Shown here one piece after another: positions 1 to 14,515 of a stretch of 64,000 nucleotides of DNA; positions within the stretch are counted from its first letter, which is position 1; each line of letters opens with the position of its first letter. The translations under genes and the position numbers were made by a program. Under the pieces are notes generated by a model that was not told the origin of the DNA, did no database searches, and worked only from the letters and a program-made list of their open reading frames with translations. Source of the stretch: Dasyornis broadbenti (Eukaryota > Chordata > Aves > Passeriformes > Dasyornithidae); assembly GCA_013397935.1 (NCBI GenBank), contig VZRN01000791.1, positions 248,001 to 312,000 on the forward strand, read 5' to 3'.

Positions 1-3000
1 TTAAATACAGAGAGGAATCTTCCAAAGATATGGAAAACTCCAAAGGGAAAGCATAGGGAAGGGCTGAAAATTTTCATACCACTGTCAGGGGAATATAGGG
101 CAAAAGAGAAGAGAAAAAAAAGTGTTCTTCAACCTTCACAGCTACAGAAAAAGGAATATAAACAACTCCTCGCCTTTTGGGATTCTGCTTGATCTCCTAT
201 GCACTTTAAATCGTCAGTCTGAGGAGCTGGGTTTTTCACTGCTCCGAGTTCACTATAGGCAAGTTTCAAGAACCAAGAGTGCAAAAGAATTACTGTTTCT
301 ATCCATGCCTAAACAACAATAAAACTGAAGTATGTCTTCACTGGCTTGTGTGAAATCTCAATTTACAAGAACACGTGAGCACAAGGGAAAAGGCTTACCC
401 AGAGCTTGCGCTGCTGCTGCTGCCTGTGGACCTGCAAATCCACCTTTGTAGAGTCTTGGGGTGCTCAGTGTGGGTTTGTGAACCTTCTCCTGGCCCACAG
501 CACCTGGGGAGCACAATCACTTGCTCAGAGAAGAGCACAAGCTGGCACACAAAGCCTTGCCAAAGTTCATCATGCAGGTCTCTGCTTGTGACCTGGACAA
601 AGAATTACCCTAGCAGTGAATTTGGGGGGGCCTGTTCAAATCTTAGTTAGGACCACAAGAGTTCAACCCCAGTTTCTTCCTGCACACAGGAAGAAAAACA
701 AATCCCTGCTCACAAATGGCTTAAAAGTGTGACAAGGGGCAGTAGGGGAGAGCTCATCCTCTTGCTTTGCAGTCACGAAATAAGGTAATTAATGATGCCT
801 GTTCATGGCTGTGCAAGAAACTGCCACTGAGTTGTGACAAACCAGCGGGTTTGGCTGCATGCTGCAAAGGCAGCATTCTGCAAAAATATCCCATGAGCTT
901 CCCATGCAACTCTGGGAGTCCTACAAAACAATAATATCAAAGCTATAGTTGTGCTGCAGTGGATATGAGCCACGTTAAAACACACACAGAAGCGTGATAA
1001 TGCTGCTGCCACAAGGTTAGGCCCTCTGGAAAGAAGGAAAGAAAAGAAATGTACTTGGGGTCACCACAATAAAAGGCAAAGCATCAGGGACATTTGTACT
1101 GGTCTGAGTACTAAAGACCCTCTGCTTGAGGGCTTTACTGCATCTACAGCTACTGTGCTGCTGGGCCTGGCAGCTGGTCAGAGCCTGAGTAAGGGACAAC
1201 GCTGACCTGACTGCTGGCCAGGGCACAAACCATCCACATCTCATTGTCTGGATATTTTCCAGGACTTGCTAGCATCAGCCCAGATGGTTTAGGCAATCTG
1301 TTACACCTCTTTCCTGGACACAGTGTTCACCCTGTTATGTTTTGGAAAACATACACAAATAAGTAACTCTAAATTCTGTAGTGGTTATTATTTGAACATT
1401 ATGAGATACTAATGTAAGCTTTATCCATATTGGTACCAGTCCACAAAGACTTACAAAGAAGGAATAAATGTAAATTTATTGTCTTTTTTTTGTGATAAAT
1501 TTTGTCAGGGAACATCCGATATTCACCTAATAGCCTCAGCCTGCTGGCTGTTGCAGTGAAATCTGATTTACTTGTAGTACCACATGTAGCTGGATACCTT
1601 CCTACCTTCCTGTTGACTTCATATTTAGACAGCCATATGTTTGCAATTATCTCAGCTAAGATTAAGCAGCGACATATGAAATGAGATCATGGCCTCCTGT
1701 ATCAACCACATCTGTGCAAATGTTTTCTGGGTTTCCTTTTGACAAAAATGCATCTGCATTCAGGTGTCTGTTCAAAGGATTGCCCAATACAGCATTTTTG
1801 AGCCGGTTTCTCCTCCAGGCAGAAGGAGCCAGAGGAACACAGGAGCTACGTAACTTCCAGTTATGTGCTTCTAACCCCTGAAGGGCTCCCAAGCTCTTCT
1901 GGAAACAATAATATCCTCAAGCTGGCATAATTCAGTGCTGAGCAAGGCTCACTTCAACCCTCTCTCCCGGTGGTCTGCCAGGGAGGGAGGCATTGCCTTT
2001 TTACTGTAGGAGGGTAGGAAGGGAGACAGGCAGGCTGCAAACACCCTTTGCCTGTGTATACTTCATGTGTAATGCAGCTCACACGTTCAGTAAAGATTTG
2101 CTGCATTTCAAGTTATTAGAAAATCAGAAACTAAGCCTATTACTTATTATCAAATTATGTCAAAGCCAATTTCTAAAATAAGACTAACTCCATCCACCAG
2201 CCACTCATAATTCTTAAAATGTCTTGTAATTCATACATTTTTCTCATTTGCATTCTAAATAGAGACATTTATTCTGTTAGTAGCAAGGCATTCACTTTGA
2301 TGTTGTAATGAATTTCAGCTTGAAAAGGTAGAGCCTGGCAAATTATTAGGAAATTTTGTTCCTTTGCAAGAAAACAGTAATGTACCTCTGTCATCACTCA
2401 CCCTACCCCCCTTTCCCCCAAATGTTCTGCGTCTTCTCATGCTCCACCTGGTGTTACAGCCAAGGCCTCTGTCATCCTCTCTTCCCTGTCCTAGTGCTCA
2501 TTTCCACATCTCCTTCTTTGTACAGATTGATTCTCTGCTGCCCGCACCATCAGTTCTTCATTTGCAGGACACCCAGTAAATACCAGCAATGTAACACAAC
2601 TATAAACATGAACTAGACTATGAAACAGGAAAAAAGGTAGAAACATACCAAACTTCCTGTGCTTGGGCTTCTACATATTTGCATCCATAGTTCTGGAGTT
2701 TTCCTCTTCTGGGAAAATTGCACAAAAATCTAACCTACACTACAAAGGCTCAACTGTAATACCACAACATACACCTGTGCAAATCATCGTGCCCTTTTTT
2801 CTTGTCTAACCCTTTCCCTGTCACTCATAGCATTAGAAATAATGTTAAATGTCACTAACACCATCACAAGTCTTACGTTTAAGAATGTGATCTTTTTTCA
2901 TATATTTGGTCCATGTAGTTGTGATGCAAGGATTTGTTACGTGCTACCCGGCCCTGGACTTGAGAGAGCAGAGGGAAGAAAGTAACATACTATTACTATC

Positions 3001-3106
3001 TAAAAAGTAACAAATCATATTTAAATATTGTGACTTCCACTCATCTATTTTTTCGAGGAAAATGGAGTCCCTCATTCAATACAAACCTACATTCCATTTC
3101 ACTCAG

Positions 3107-3193
3107 ATATAGTATACAATATAATTATAGAATAATTACAGAATTACATAGAATGTAGTAATAGAATAATAATTATATACGCTATATAATAAA
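3107..3193. repeat. AT-rich low-complexity patch
   Basis: Imperfect repeats of tagaataat and attata words in the intergenic region, with very few G or C. Confidence 0.7.
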
Positions 3194-6100
3194 GCTTATA
3201 TTAAAAGAGACCAACTACAAATCCAGAATACTGCTTTCCTCAGCTCAAAGTCACATCGTCCTAATCCATTCTCCCCTCTGCTTCCCAAGATTCTCATCAG
3301 AGCTGTTAAGTGACTGGATGAGCACATCTCTGATGTCAGTTTGTTTTCTCCAGTGCTAGAAAGGAAATACAAACTCAGGTTGTGTTGTAAGTGTTCAATA
3401 ATGTCTACACACCAGATCAAGAGTTTTCATTAATATCTGCATTTGCTACAAGAAGAGCTAGTCTAGCATGGACAACAGAATACATTTAAAAGGAAGAACA
3501 TCTAATTGAATCTAAATTCAGGAAATGAAATTAATTAAAGACTCAAATAAAACCTCATATAGACAAAATATTTTCACAAATTCAATTTTGGTGACGTTGA
3601 CATAAAAGCTTTCTCTGGTTTTATTACTCCAAATAAAGAAAGATAACACTCATTTCCATGAATTTAGGAAAGTAAACACACTCAACAAACACAACTGGCC
3701 AGAGTGCACTTACTATACAGAAAAAACAGGATATGGAAATCAGCTTAGACAGACTTTCTGATAAAGTTAGCAAGATTAGCAGTCTGTGGAGTACTTGGGT
3801 TTCAGGCTGAGGTCAAGTGTAGTGTCTATTCTAAGGGCAATGTCTTTCTATCCCCCCTCACTGTACTTGAAATAATCCATTGTGCAGTGCAGTCCAGGTT
3901 TGCTGTTTCTCTTCGGCACAGCACTGCATCCCAGATTCTCCTAATCCAAACTACATCAAGAACAACAGTGGAAAAGCAGAGTTTTTTCACTGAAATGTCT
4001 TCACTGAAATTTTTACACATATTCAAGATGGGGATAAGTACAAGTTTGGCAACAAAAGTCATCAGTGGTCAGAAGGTCTTCAGAAAGTCATATTTGTGGA
4101 CCAGCTCCTCTCACACTGCCTCTGACTGAAAAATCAATTGTTTTGTCCTTCAAAAAGGGGTGTGGAAGAGAAGGGAAAAGTGAAACTGCCAGTAAATAGG
4201 AGCATAACTCACCAAAAGTTATTTTAAATGACAGCTAAATACTTTTCCAAGTGCAAATCTTCAAAAAATAAAAAAGGCAAAAAAATCTAGGATAGGAATG
4301 TTGCTGTGGTCAGCAACATCCTCCAAGAATGCAGCCCTTAGACGTGTGCAGTGCTCCATCCTAATGCTGTCTCTACTACTCTCTCTGGAGCACTTACTTA
4401 TTCAAACATTTGCTCTCTCCTTATGATGTGTATGTTCTTCTGCATTTACATGAGCTAAAAGGTGCTAATAGCTATCACTGTGAGAAGAGATTTGGGGCTC
4501 AAGGCAGTCAGAGCAATCCTTTCCAAAGCTGCTACTCTTAGTGGTCATCTTTAGCTCCAACAGAGGAAGCCACCAAATCTCTGCATGTAGCTCCCGAGAG
4601 AAAACAGCCTATAGCACTAGGCAGAGGTAAATTCAACAATTAACAAATCCATGTAATTTCAGTTGCAGCAGAATGGAGTTTTAGATGCTGAAAAGGAACT
4701 TCAGCCATTACAGAAGGCATGCAGAGAGTTGTCATTAAGCAGGTTATATGTGCTTGGAGTTTTAAGGAAGGTCTAATGGCTGAACCAGCAGTAGCATTTG
4801 GAGCAGGACTGGCCGAAGCACTAATCCAGCTTCAACATTGCAGCAGGTATGAACAGAGCTTTTTAAACATCTGCATTTTTTCAATTCATGCAATTCAGCT
4901 CAGAGATGAACTGAGAGGGAAAGAAAAAACTTTCTTAGGATCTGTGGAAATAATTCGGCTGGACAGGATGAGTCTCTTCAATTCTAAGAGATACGGTAAC
5001 TAAACCCAAATAGCTCAGCTTGCTCAATATACATAATACTGCCTTTATTATAATAATTCTGCTTTCAGTGCAAAAATATTTGCATAAATTTACATGAGGA
5101 AAAGCATTCAACTGCGTTTCAAGGTAGTATTATCTAATAAACCCTCTCAAATAGTATTTTAATGCACTCAGTTCTTTCATCCAACTAGATCTTGACAGAA
5201 GACATGAGTATAATTAAGTAATCCAGCATAAAAATGCATTAATCAGCATACCCAATAAATCCACTTGGAATATGAGGCATGGTCATTTGTTGCTGGCTTG
5301 GCATAGGGCAGAGACATGGCCAAAGAAACAGGGATGGTGGCTGTGGTAAACAGCAAAGGTGAGAGAATTTCTGAGGGGGAAAACAGTTGCTGTTTCCACC
5401 ATCCTGAGGAGAAATTTGGTGTGAAGATATCACAAACAGCACACCTATTACGTATTACTGATACTCATCTACATGGGGAAAAACTCTAAACTCTGGCTAA
5501 TACAAAAACTTGCCCATCAGGACAGAGGCAGTGAGACTGTCAGGCATCAAAGAACTGAGATGGAACAAATAATGAAATGACACATAAGGCATTAAAGCTG
5601 ACCCAAAATCATTAGAAAATAGTCAAAGGAAATTAAATCAGGAATGAGAATTTTCTCAAAAGGAAACAAAAGTATATTTCAGAGGAAAAAAAAATAACAG
5701 GCTACTCAGGAAAAAAACCCAAACCATCCTGTCTGCAATGGCAGCTATTAAATATCCAGACAGATTTGAAAAGCTGATTATAAAGTTCCAAACAAAAATT
5801 TGCCAACCTCCCTCTTCCAAAACAGGAACCATAAGCCGAAATTGACTGAACCAAAAATATTTACAGGGACACTTGAGAGACCAAGACAATTTTGACCATG
5901 TAGGAACTAATTAACTAAAAATGGGAATAAAAGAACTTTTACATTAAATACATCACCTTGAAGATTGCAGACTACTATGGAAGTCAGTCTAAGTGGAAGA
6001 GTAATCAGACTCGTATTTAACATATGTTTACAACACTTCCTTACCAGCTTGGTAAGGATGGAGACACAGCCATGCAAGCTCCAGTTTCAGAAGAATCACA

Positions 6101-9100
6101 TGTTGAGTTGTTGCCTCAGGGCCTGACTCTCCTCCTTTATACTGCAGCCTTGAGATAGAACTGATAGGGACTGTAATTCTTTTTGATTAAATCAGCATAT
6201 TACTAATAAATAATAAGACAGTTTAATTAACTAATAAACAGACCACTGTTACCAATTTACATTATTTGGCTCACTATTACACAGAACTACAAAGCTACCA
6301 TTTTTCAAGGCTAAATCCTGCTAATTACACATTCTCCTGAAATACATGTCACCCTTCTTTCCCCACAGCATTTAAAATGAAGGTGCAAGTTATCCCTTTT
6401 GGCTCTGTCCCCCTACACCAGTCCTTTCCAAAGCACACCTGGCTGGCAGGTGAGCAAATTCTCCCAAGGGTTCCCTCTGGCATCCTGGTGGCATTAGGCC
6501 AGCGGGACAGCTACCCTAACGTCTGTAAAAGTTCATACTCTTACTGCTGGAAAATCTGCCCTCCTTTATTTTTTTACCTGATTTTTATCTTTCTATTTCT
6601 CCACTTCTGAACTCCTTTTTGTTCTCCTTGTACCTCCTTTCCTTTAGCCAATTCCTTCCCAAATTAATATGTTTCTGATTACTATGTCTCCCCTGGTCCC
6701 AATTCTGCTAAATCTGTACCCAAATTCAGAGTTCCATAACAGTAATGAAGCAATCTCAGCTTTACTGATATAGTTCCCTAACTGAGGGTGGCCTGACAAG
6801 ACAAACTCCTCTACAGCTGCCTGGTTACTTTTAGCTTATCTGCCCTCTAAGACAAATCATTGCACACGGGAGCCTTGATACCAGTACCTGTATCCAGTGA
6901 AGTACAAGCGCTTCCCTGTCTTCTGCAAGAGGAGCTTGCATGTGACGGCAACTTTTCTGTTCACATCGTCACCATCCTGCTCTCTCTTAGCTGATGGATT
7001 GCAGTGCAATGTCCTTGGTGTGTCCCTCAATCAATCTACAGTTTTCCTGCGGAGACATTAGAATCCAAGACCTGGCATTCCAGCAGGACATCTGCTCCCC
7101 GCCATCAATTAACTCAAAGTGCTCTGAGGGAGGACGAAATCCATAGAGGTTATGATGAAATGAATCATTTGAGTAGCAGAGAGAGGCTGCAATGTAGAAC
7201 AGGACATGCATTTATGTAAATCTACAATGCTGAAGTTCAAAGATGTAGAACAAACATTGCTTTGTTCCCATCCCCTTGCCCCCCAAATAAAGCTGAAGAA
7301 CACTGTAAATGCTGGTGGTAATGATGGCAGCAGAGCAAAGCACTGCTTAGAGACAGCATCCAAGAGGGTTCCCAGTTCCTGAAGTACAAGCAGAAGCAAA
7401 GCTTGCTGCTTTAGCTGAGAGCAGTGTGCACCCTCTCACACTGCTGGTGCCTGAGGTAGAGTGAGGAAGCATTCTGCAAGGGAGCAATTGTCCTGCTCCT
7501 ACAGATATGGGGCAGGGGAACGTTTTAGGCACAACATAAAACACCACACTGAACTTTAATGGGGGCCTGACTGTAGACAGTTAACTTCATTAGAAACAAA
7601 GATCAAGCAATCACCACAGACATACCCTTCTGATCCCTAATCATTCTTGACAGCAGGTGGAATTTTGTGTTTTGAATTAGGAGTCAGTCTTCCCTCACGT
7701 CAGAGATCATTTCCTCCCAGTACAGCCCTGGTGCCTAGAGAACATGGCAGTGTTAATAGGTTTCATTTCCCCCTACTGATGCTGAACAGCATGTGATTAA
7801 TCACACTGTCACTGGATCCTATCCTGATGAGAAAAGTAGGCTAAGAATTATTTATATTTCTACATGTTAGGCATTTACAACATGGTTTTAAGAGTCAGTA
7901 CCCTGAACTTCTGTGACACTGGTTTGTATGACAAAACAGCAATGGCTTAGTATGTGGAGATCTGCTGGCCATTTCTCAGAGTTGGCTGAAAGTACCTGGG
8001 ATCAATTAAAAAATTACAATAAAAAACTTACTGGAATTATTTTCTCCTTTTCTTCTAAAATCTGTTCTCAGTAAGAACCCAAATGCCATTACCACTCCAG
8101 GCCACATCATGTTGGCACTTTCTTCTTGTACGCAGTGAGCCCACTCGCAAGGTGCTGGTGACATTAATGCTTTCCAGTAAAAAGGGTCGACTGTCAGAAT
8201 TGCTCAGAACTTTTTCAGTATTGTACTGAGTTATTCTGCAAATAAAGCCTTGTACATCAGTGAGCACAGGGCCCTTCAGCAGGACAACTGCCCTCCCGAG
8301 TGGTCACCTCAGGCAAACGACAGCAACCGACTGGAATTTTCCCAACATGCAAGTTTTACCTCATTTGTTAAAGACAGGGATTTCCTTACTCCCGTATTAT
8401 TGTTGTTTATTGTAACTAAATGATTTGGTAGTCTTCTGCCTGGCTGTTTACAAAGTCCCAGTGTGTATCCTATGACACTTAGCAACTGCTCAAAGCCCTG
8501 TATCCTGGTCAGAAACTCACGAGGAAGTCAGAGTCTATAATTCCATTAACAGTTCCTTATTGAAAACAGAACGTCAGACTGGAGCTAATCTGTTCTGTTG
8601 ACACAACAAGCTTCAAATTCCTGGCTTATTCTTTCCTAATCAGAAGCCTAATCAAATTTTACTTGTTAATATAATCTGATTATTAACTGGCCCAAAAAGG
8701 AAACATTTTTCTCTCCTAGTTATTCAAGCCAGGATGCTCCTGGGCTCAGCTGCCTAAATCCAGACACTGGCAAGTGGGGGTACAGTCTTGCCATCTTATT
8801 TTGCTGGGGTGGGATTTTGTCACCTCTGAAATAAAGGGTAAAACCAGTCATGAATGAGGACTGCTCTGAAAAGGTCAGACAAAGAATCATGACTCAGGAA
8901 GAGAGAAAAAGACAGATCTGGGGTAGATGACAGGAGATTAACCTCCCAACACTTTGTCTTGTTTTGTACAACCATTAAATAAATATTCTGCACTGAAAGT
9001 ATACACTAGATTTGTGTATACAAGTATTATATAATATATCACAAACATTGTAAGGTGAAACATTGCAATAAAAAGAAAATGGAGAGGGAAGCATGAAACA

Positions 9101-9378
9101 GAAAAAGAAAAGCCTAGTGAATTCTACCTTGTGCTTCAGTTTCTATTGGCAAGCACTCAGAATGGATGAAGTGACATTCTGGCTCTCCTGTTGGAACAAT
9201 TCTACTACTTGAAGACTGGGGAGGGAGGGGAAGGGCTTCCAACATTTCTGAAAAATGTGCTCCTCTTCAGAGCACAATCCCTCAAAAACGGAGCAGTGAC
9301 TAGAGGGAGATAAATTATAACATGCTCTCTCCACCATATAGCAGCAAAAGTAAGCTCTCAATACAAATTACTTGGGGG

Positions 9379-9398
9379 TTTTTTTTGTTTTTTTTTTT
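9379..9398. repeat. T-tract interrupted by one G
   Basis: Eight T, one G and eleven T, following a run of G. No retroposon body was recognised next to it. Confidence 0.9.
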
Positions 9399-9400
9399 GC

Positions 9401-12400
9401 AAGGAGAATGAGTGATCACATGGGAAATCAGTGTGATGATAGATGGATGTCACCATGGACAGTTCAGGAAACAAAGTATTAAAAAAAATTAATTACTGCA
9501 AATCTTAGTGGATTTAAAGCAATTGGGGGGTCATCCACCAAAATTAAAGCATACTGTGATTAGAGAACCATATTGGGATGGGATTGCATTACAAGGGAGT
9601 TTTCCAAATTAAAGCCAACATGCAGGGGAAAATGTGATTCTGAACATTTACTAAGAGTTAGACAACTTGTAATTAATTTGCATGCAGGATGACTTGTAAC
9701 TTGGTGGGTCATGTGCCTTTTTAAAACTTGGTAATTTTAATGCCATTTTTATTGATATGATTAATGCAAGCCAGTTTGTCTGATGGGAAGGAACAGAAGC
9801 AAATCAAAGCTAGCCGTCTGCTCCATTTAAACTCAGACTGGTAGGAATATACACTGCTCCCTGGCCTGAGATATCAAATAGAAGGAGGAAAGACAAAAAA
9901 AAACAACCTTACAGAAATCGAACCATTATTTACTGAAGAGGATTGGAAGTTGCCATCTATTTAACAAGGCTTGGTCAACCAAACTTTGGGACATAATTGT
10001 ACCTTCTACAAGATGCCAAGATAATGGATAAGGATTTCAAAGGAGTTTTATTAAAATACAGTATTTTGCAGGCTGTAAAAGGGCTTTAGATTGACAAACA
10101 TCCTCCCAAAGTGAGCCAGGAAATCAGAGGAACAGTTTAATTCACACTTAGATTTAGACTCACTAGGCTAATAAAATACCTGCTGAAACACAGGGCTGCC
10201 ATTTACAATGAACAAAACTTTCTCCTGTAATTTGACATCCTTTTATAAATGAACCTGTGACACTGCAACTCAAGCTCAGAAAAGGAGGAGACAGGAGATG
10301 CTGGCAACTCTGGAAGCCAAGCCTTCAGTGTCTCAGATTAAAATCTTGTACAGCATGGTTTCCATCCCTCCAGAGTCCTCTTGCTATTGAACAACACCAG
10401 AGCATGGGTGATCTGAGTATAAGCCACAAGCCTGCAGTTAATATTCACCCTGCAAAACTGCTCCACAGTGGCTCCTCCTCCTGTAGCTGTGCTCCCCCTG
10501 TCCCCACAACTCCTCTTCCCTCCCTCCCCTCTGCTGCAGCCACGGCAGAGGCATGGAATGGATGCCTTGTGCATGCAAGCAATCTAGCAGAAAGTCCCTT
10601 TTTCCTGTGTTTGCTACACAAGATGGCATGCACATCCAGCCTTGTTTTTCAGTAACAGTATTATTTCAGGTTTTACCACCCTGACATCACATCTTCCTCA
10701 CATCAGGAGGATGTGTCTGTCCTTCGTGTTCTCCTGTGCACAGGCACAGAGGGATGGACTGAACATGCAGGGAAGCAGGTGTTTCAGAAAAGCCCTCGGC
10801 AGGGCTGTGGATACACACAGAGCTGTGCAGATCTGACCAACTCAGCTTATCAACAAGTTCCTTCAGCAGAGGCCCCTTGTTTTAGAGACCACAGGCTTTC
10901 AGTAAGACTTTGGTCAAACAGCTCTGAAGTGAAGGGGAGAAATCACTCTCCATATATTGAACTAATTCTAAACTCTAATGGGAAATTCTTCACAGAGAGA
11001 AAGCTGAAAAAATGGAATGACACCAGTGGTGAAGCAAGGGCCCATATGTTTGCAGGAAAGCACTATAGATACTTCATCAGTATTGAGTCAAGCAGTAAAA
11101 GTTTGGAAAGAGCATACCTGTGGATAGATTAAGCGCACTAGACAGTCCATACTCCATCACCAAAACCATTTTCAGAAGAGCTGTGCATCCCCTATCAAGC
11201 AGTTCCTCTTGTTTCTTCTTTTACTAACAAACCCAACCACAAGCAGGAAGATTCTTTCTACTCTCCCCTTTCCTCTGCCTCCAACTTGTTTATCTTTTGT
11301 CTGATGTCCATCCTGGAAAGCTCCCTGTAGCTAGTTTTTCACCTGATAAAAAGTGAAGCAAAAAAACCAAAAATCATTCTTCCTGCAAAAGTCTTTTTTA
11401 CCTGTCATTTAATTCCTTCAAAGCATCTCAATCACAATCAATGTATCCCAATGGCTTCATATATTTACCATAATTTTATCCTCTGTCCTCACTGCTACTG
11501 AAATTCTACCTCCTTTCCATCTTCAGCTTTGCTTTATGTGGTCATTAGTCTCCCATTTGGTTTTGATCTCATGGTCATAAGTTGGTAGGGATTCTTCCTA
11601 CCAATTTCTTCCTACCAACTTCTAGTCTTCCTTAAACATGTGATTGGCACAGGTAATTAGACAAAAGGAGGAGGAAAATATCCAAGTTTGTGCCTGAACC
11701 ACACACTCTCAAAAAAGATGCCAGGAAATGAATGTGCAGATAATCTGAACAGCGTGTTGTCGGGACTGACAGCCCCTGGGGTGCACACAGCACTTTCTGC
11801 AACAGAGAAACCACAGCAGCTGCAGAGCTGATCTTCAGTCAAAGCACATTTACATGTGGAAATTCTTTGTTTCCAGGGTAGAGTCAAGATACCAACCCCC
11901 TATAGTCAAACAACACACAAGAATGTTTAAAAAAAAACCTTAAAAAAAATAGCGTAGGTATCCCACAAAAGAGGTGGCACATCATTAAACAATCTTTTCA
12001 AAAAACCATGATCAGCTTGAATACTCCCCTGTTCAATAACAACCAAGTTTTCACAAGGCAGAAACTGGATCATTTCAAAGCACATAAACATACCATTTTT
12101 CATTATCGAACTTAAGATATGCTAAAAAGTGGATAAAAAAAATGCAGAAAAGGAAAAAAAAGGTAGAAAAACTTCATTATTTTCCCAGTCTATAAAATTA
12201 GTCCCTTCTCTCTAACATCATTTCTCTGCACTGTTGTAATCTGCAAGCTCTTACACATTTGAGCTCGTTATCATATGCCCAGTTCAGTGAGCTCCTGTTT
12301 GAAAGTGAAACAACATGTGGTTAACAGACATCATGGAGAAAAGTAGATGAGTTTCCCTCATTTGCATCTTCCGACTTGCCTCAGGAAGACAGCAAGCACC

Positions 12401-14218
12401 ACAGCTTTCCTGGCTAGCACACTTTACTACAACCCAAAGAACAAGCTAATATCTGCAATTGCATTAAAAAAACCCAAACGTTCAGAGTCTGAGAGCATTT
12501 TGCCTATAGATTAGGAGTTACCATTCAGCATCACAGAGAACACTGCAAAGGTGACAGAATTATGGAAACACACACACAGGTGATTTCCAGCCAAAAGAAA
12601 AGACAAACCACTTACACAGTTAAAAGCTTAATGGTCCCAACACAGCATGGATGCTTTGTGCAGAGAAGGGATGACTGCACTTAAAGCCACGTACAGAGCT
12701 GGCCAGGTATTTCAGGTAGGCACAAACCGCCAGGGAACAGCCAATGAACAGCTGCTAATGAGACATTTGCTCACTGTGAAAGGCAGAAGGGGCAAGAAAG
12801 AAGCCGAGTGTTATTGTCACTGAATGTCCCTGGGCAGCAAAACTTGTAAAGGAGGAGAGAGATCACAATGTGACATGTCAGGATCTCGAAGAGAGAGACA
12901 TAAGATCTCAGCAGCTGTGGTACTTAGGCTGCAATTGCCAGCAAGCGTGGGAAGTGAGATTTCAAATTTTCTGAGGAAAATCTAAATAACAGAGAAATCA
13001 TATCATAATAAGCAAATAGAACAGATGAGGGAAGCTTAGAGAATATGTAAGATGAACCAAAAGAAAAATAAAAAGCCTGAGACAGAAGATGCAGAGGTGA
13101 GACAACCAGTAAAACGCTGTAAGAGATCTGGAATAGTATAATTCAAAAATGTGCATCTGCTTTTACTGAAAATGGGACTGGGAGAGAAAATGGATGTTCT
13201 AATTAGGTTTATGAAAGTATGAAGGCTTCCTCCACTGCCATATTTCAGATGTTTGCAAATTAAATCTAATTGCATTTTACAAATATCTACAAAGATATCT
13301 CAACACTATACATAATTTTGCTTGGTTAAAGTTCCTATGCTACTTTCAGGGTTGCCAATATAAAAGAAATGGTACCTGTCAAGATACTTGTTTGCTTGTA
13401 CTCCTCTACATGGCTACTTCCTTAAATTTTCCCTTGTCTTACTCCTATTTTAAATTTCAATAGGAAATTTGTATGTTTTTACATATATTACATTTCTGCC
13501 TCACATTAGAGACAAAATTATTGGTAGAAGACCCATTTTTCTATTCTGGGTTTTCCATTTTTCCAGCACCTAGCTCACTGGGATCTCACCACTGTAACAA
13601 GAGTTTTGTACAGGATCAGATAAATAGGAAAAATTACAGCAATATACCTTTAATTTCTTTATTTTCTCTTATTTCTCAAATACAAGAAAAAAAATCAAGC
13701 CAAAAGTACTGCATTTAAGTGTCAGCATCCCAACAGTTTCTTCTTCATAGAGATCCATGTGTTCTGAGGTGGAGAGGAAGAAAAGAATCTCAGCAGTTAG
13801 ACTCCTGACTTTGAGGCAGTAGAAATTTGGTTGAGGAAAGGTCAGAGTGGAATAAGAAACAAAGTTTGTTTCATTATATTAGGAAAAAGCTTAATAGAAA
13901 CAAGATATGTAGATTAATTTGAGCATAAATCTCTTCTAATGCTTTAGCCCAGATCATCCTCTTTTAATTGCCTTTCATTTCAAATCATGGAAGTTTCTGG
14001 CAGATGCACCTTATTTCTATCGATTTCATTTTTAAATCAATAGAAGTGAGTCACTTAGAAGTCAGCCTTTACTGATTCAAGTATTTTGATAGAAGCCTAA
14101 GAAACAAACTCACAGCAAGAGCTGGATTCCAAACTGCTTAAACAAGGCCCCTGAACCATAATACAGACTTCTTTGGATCTGCTTTTACACAACACTTTCC
14201 TCCTTTATATGGCCTTAA
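9401..14218. other. Intergenic, no confirmed gene; possible regulatory patches
   Basis: Contains a cluster of homeodomain- and octamer-like sites near 9560-9790 and another G/A-rich patch with CCAAT and CAGCTG sites near 12735-12900. Several overlapping open frames on the plus strand at 10257-11132 have no recognisable protein family and no splice context. No gene is called. Confidence 0.5.
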
Positions 14219-14515
14219 TCACAGAATCATAGAATAGCTGTGGGTTGAAAGGGACTTTTAAAGGCCATCTAGTCCAATCCTTCCTGCAATGAGCAGGGAC
14301 ACCTTCCACTAGAGCAGGATGTTCAGAGCCCCATCCAACCTGAACGTTTCAAGGGATGGGGTTATCCACCACCTCTCACAGCCACCTGTTCTAGTGCCTC
14401 ACCACCCTCCCTGTAAAAAACCTTTTCCTTCTATCTAATCTAAATCAATCCTTCCTCAGTCTCAAATATTACCCTGTCCTATCGCAAACAGACCCTGCCA
14501 AAAGGTTTGTCCTCA
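14219..14515 (-). mobile_element. CR1 LINE 3'-end fragment
   Basis: Starts tcacagaatcatagaatagc, which is two copies of the CR1 tail octamer (ATTCTATG type) in reverse complement. It continues tgggttgaaagggacttt, then the CR1 3' region up to about ccctgccaaaaggtttgtcc. Only about 300 bases remain, too little to include much reverse transcriptase. It lies in the intergenic part, minus-oriented, and is diverged from typical young copies. The right boundary is uncertain by a few tens of bases. Confidence 0.9.

Larger units (their letters stand above)
1..9400. other. Intergenic, no gene recognised
   Basis: AT-rich sequence with only short open frames (under about 100 codons) on both strands and no recognisable domain or exon series. 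It contains an AT-rich low-complexity patch near 3107-3193, a C/T-rich stretch near 2390-2540 and a T-tract near 9379-9398. I looked for exons of ALCAM, the usual neighbour of CBLB in vertebrates, and recognised none. Confidence 0.6.

Noticed and set aside
4719..5003. 94-codon plus-strand frame in the intergenic part
   Set aside because: No recognisable family, no coding texture in flanking sequence; within the length range expected by chance.
10713..11132. 139-codon plus-strand frame as a gene
   Set aside because: No domain, no signal or membrane segment, no splice partners and no conserved-looking codon pattern. Kept only as a low-interest finding.
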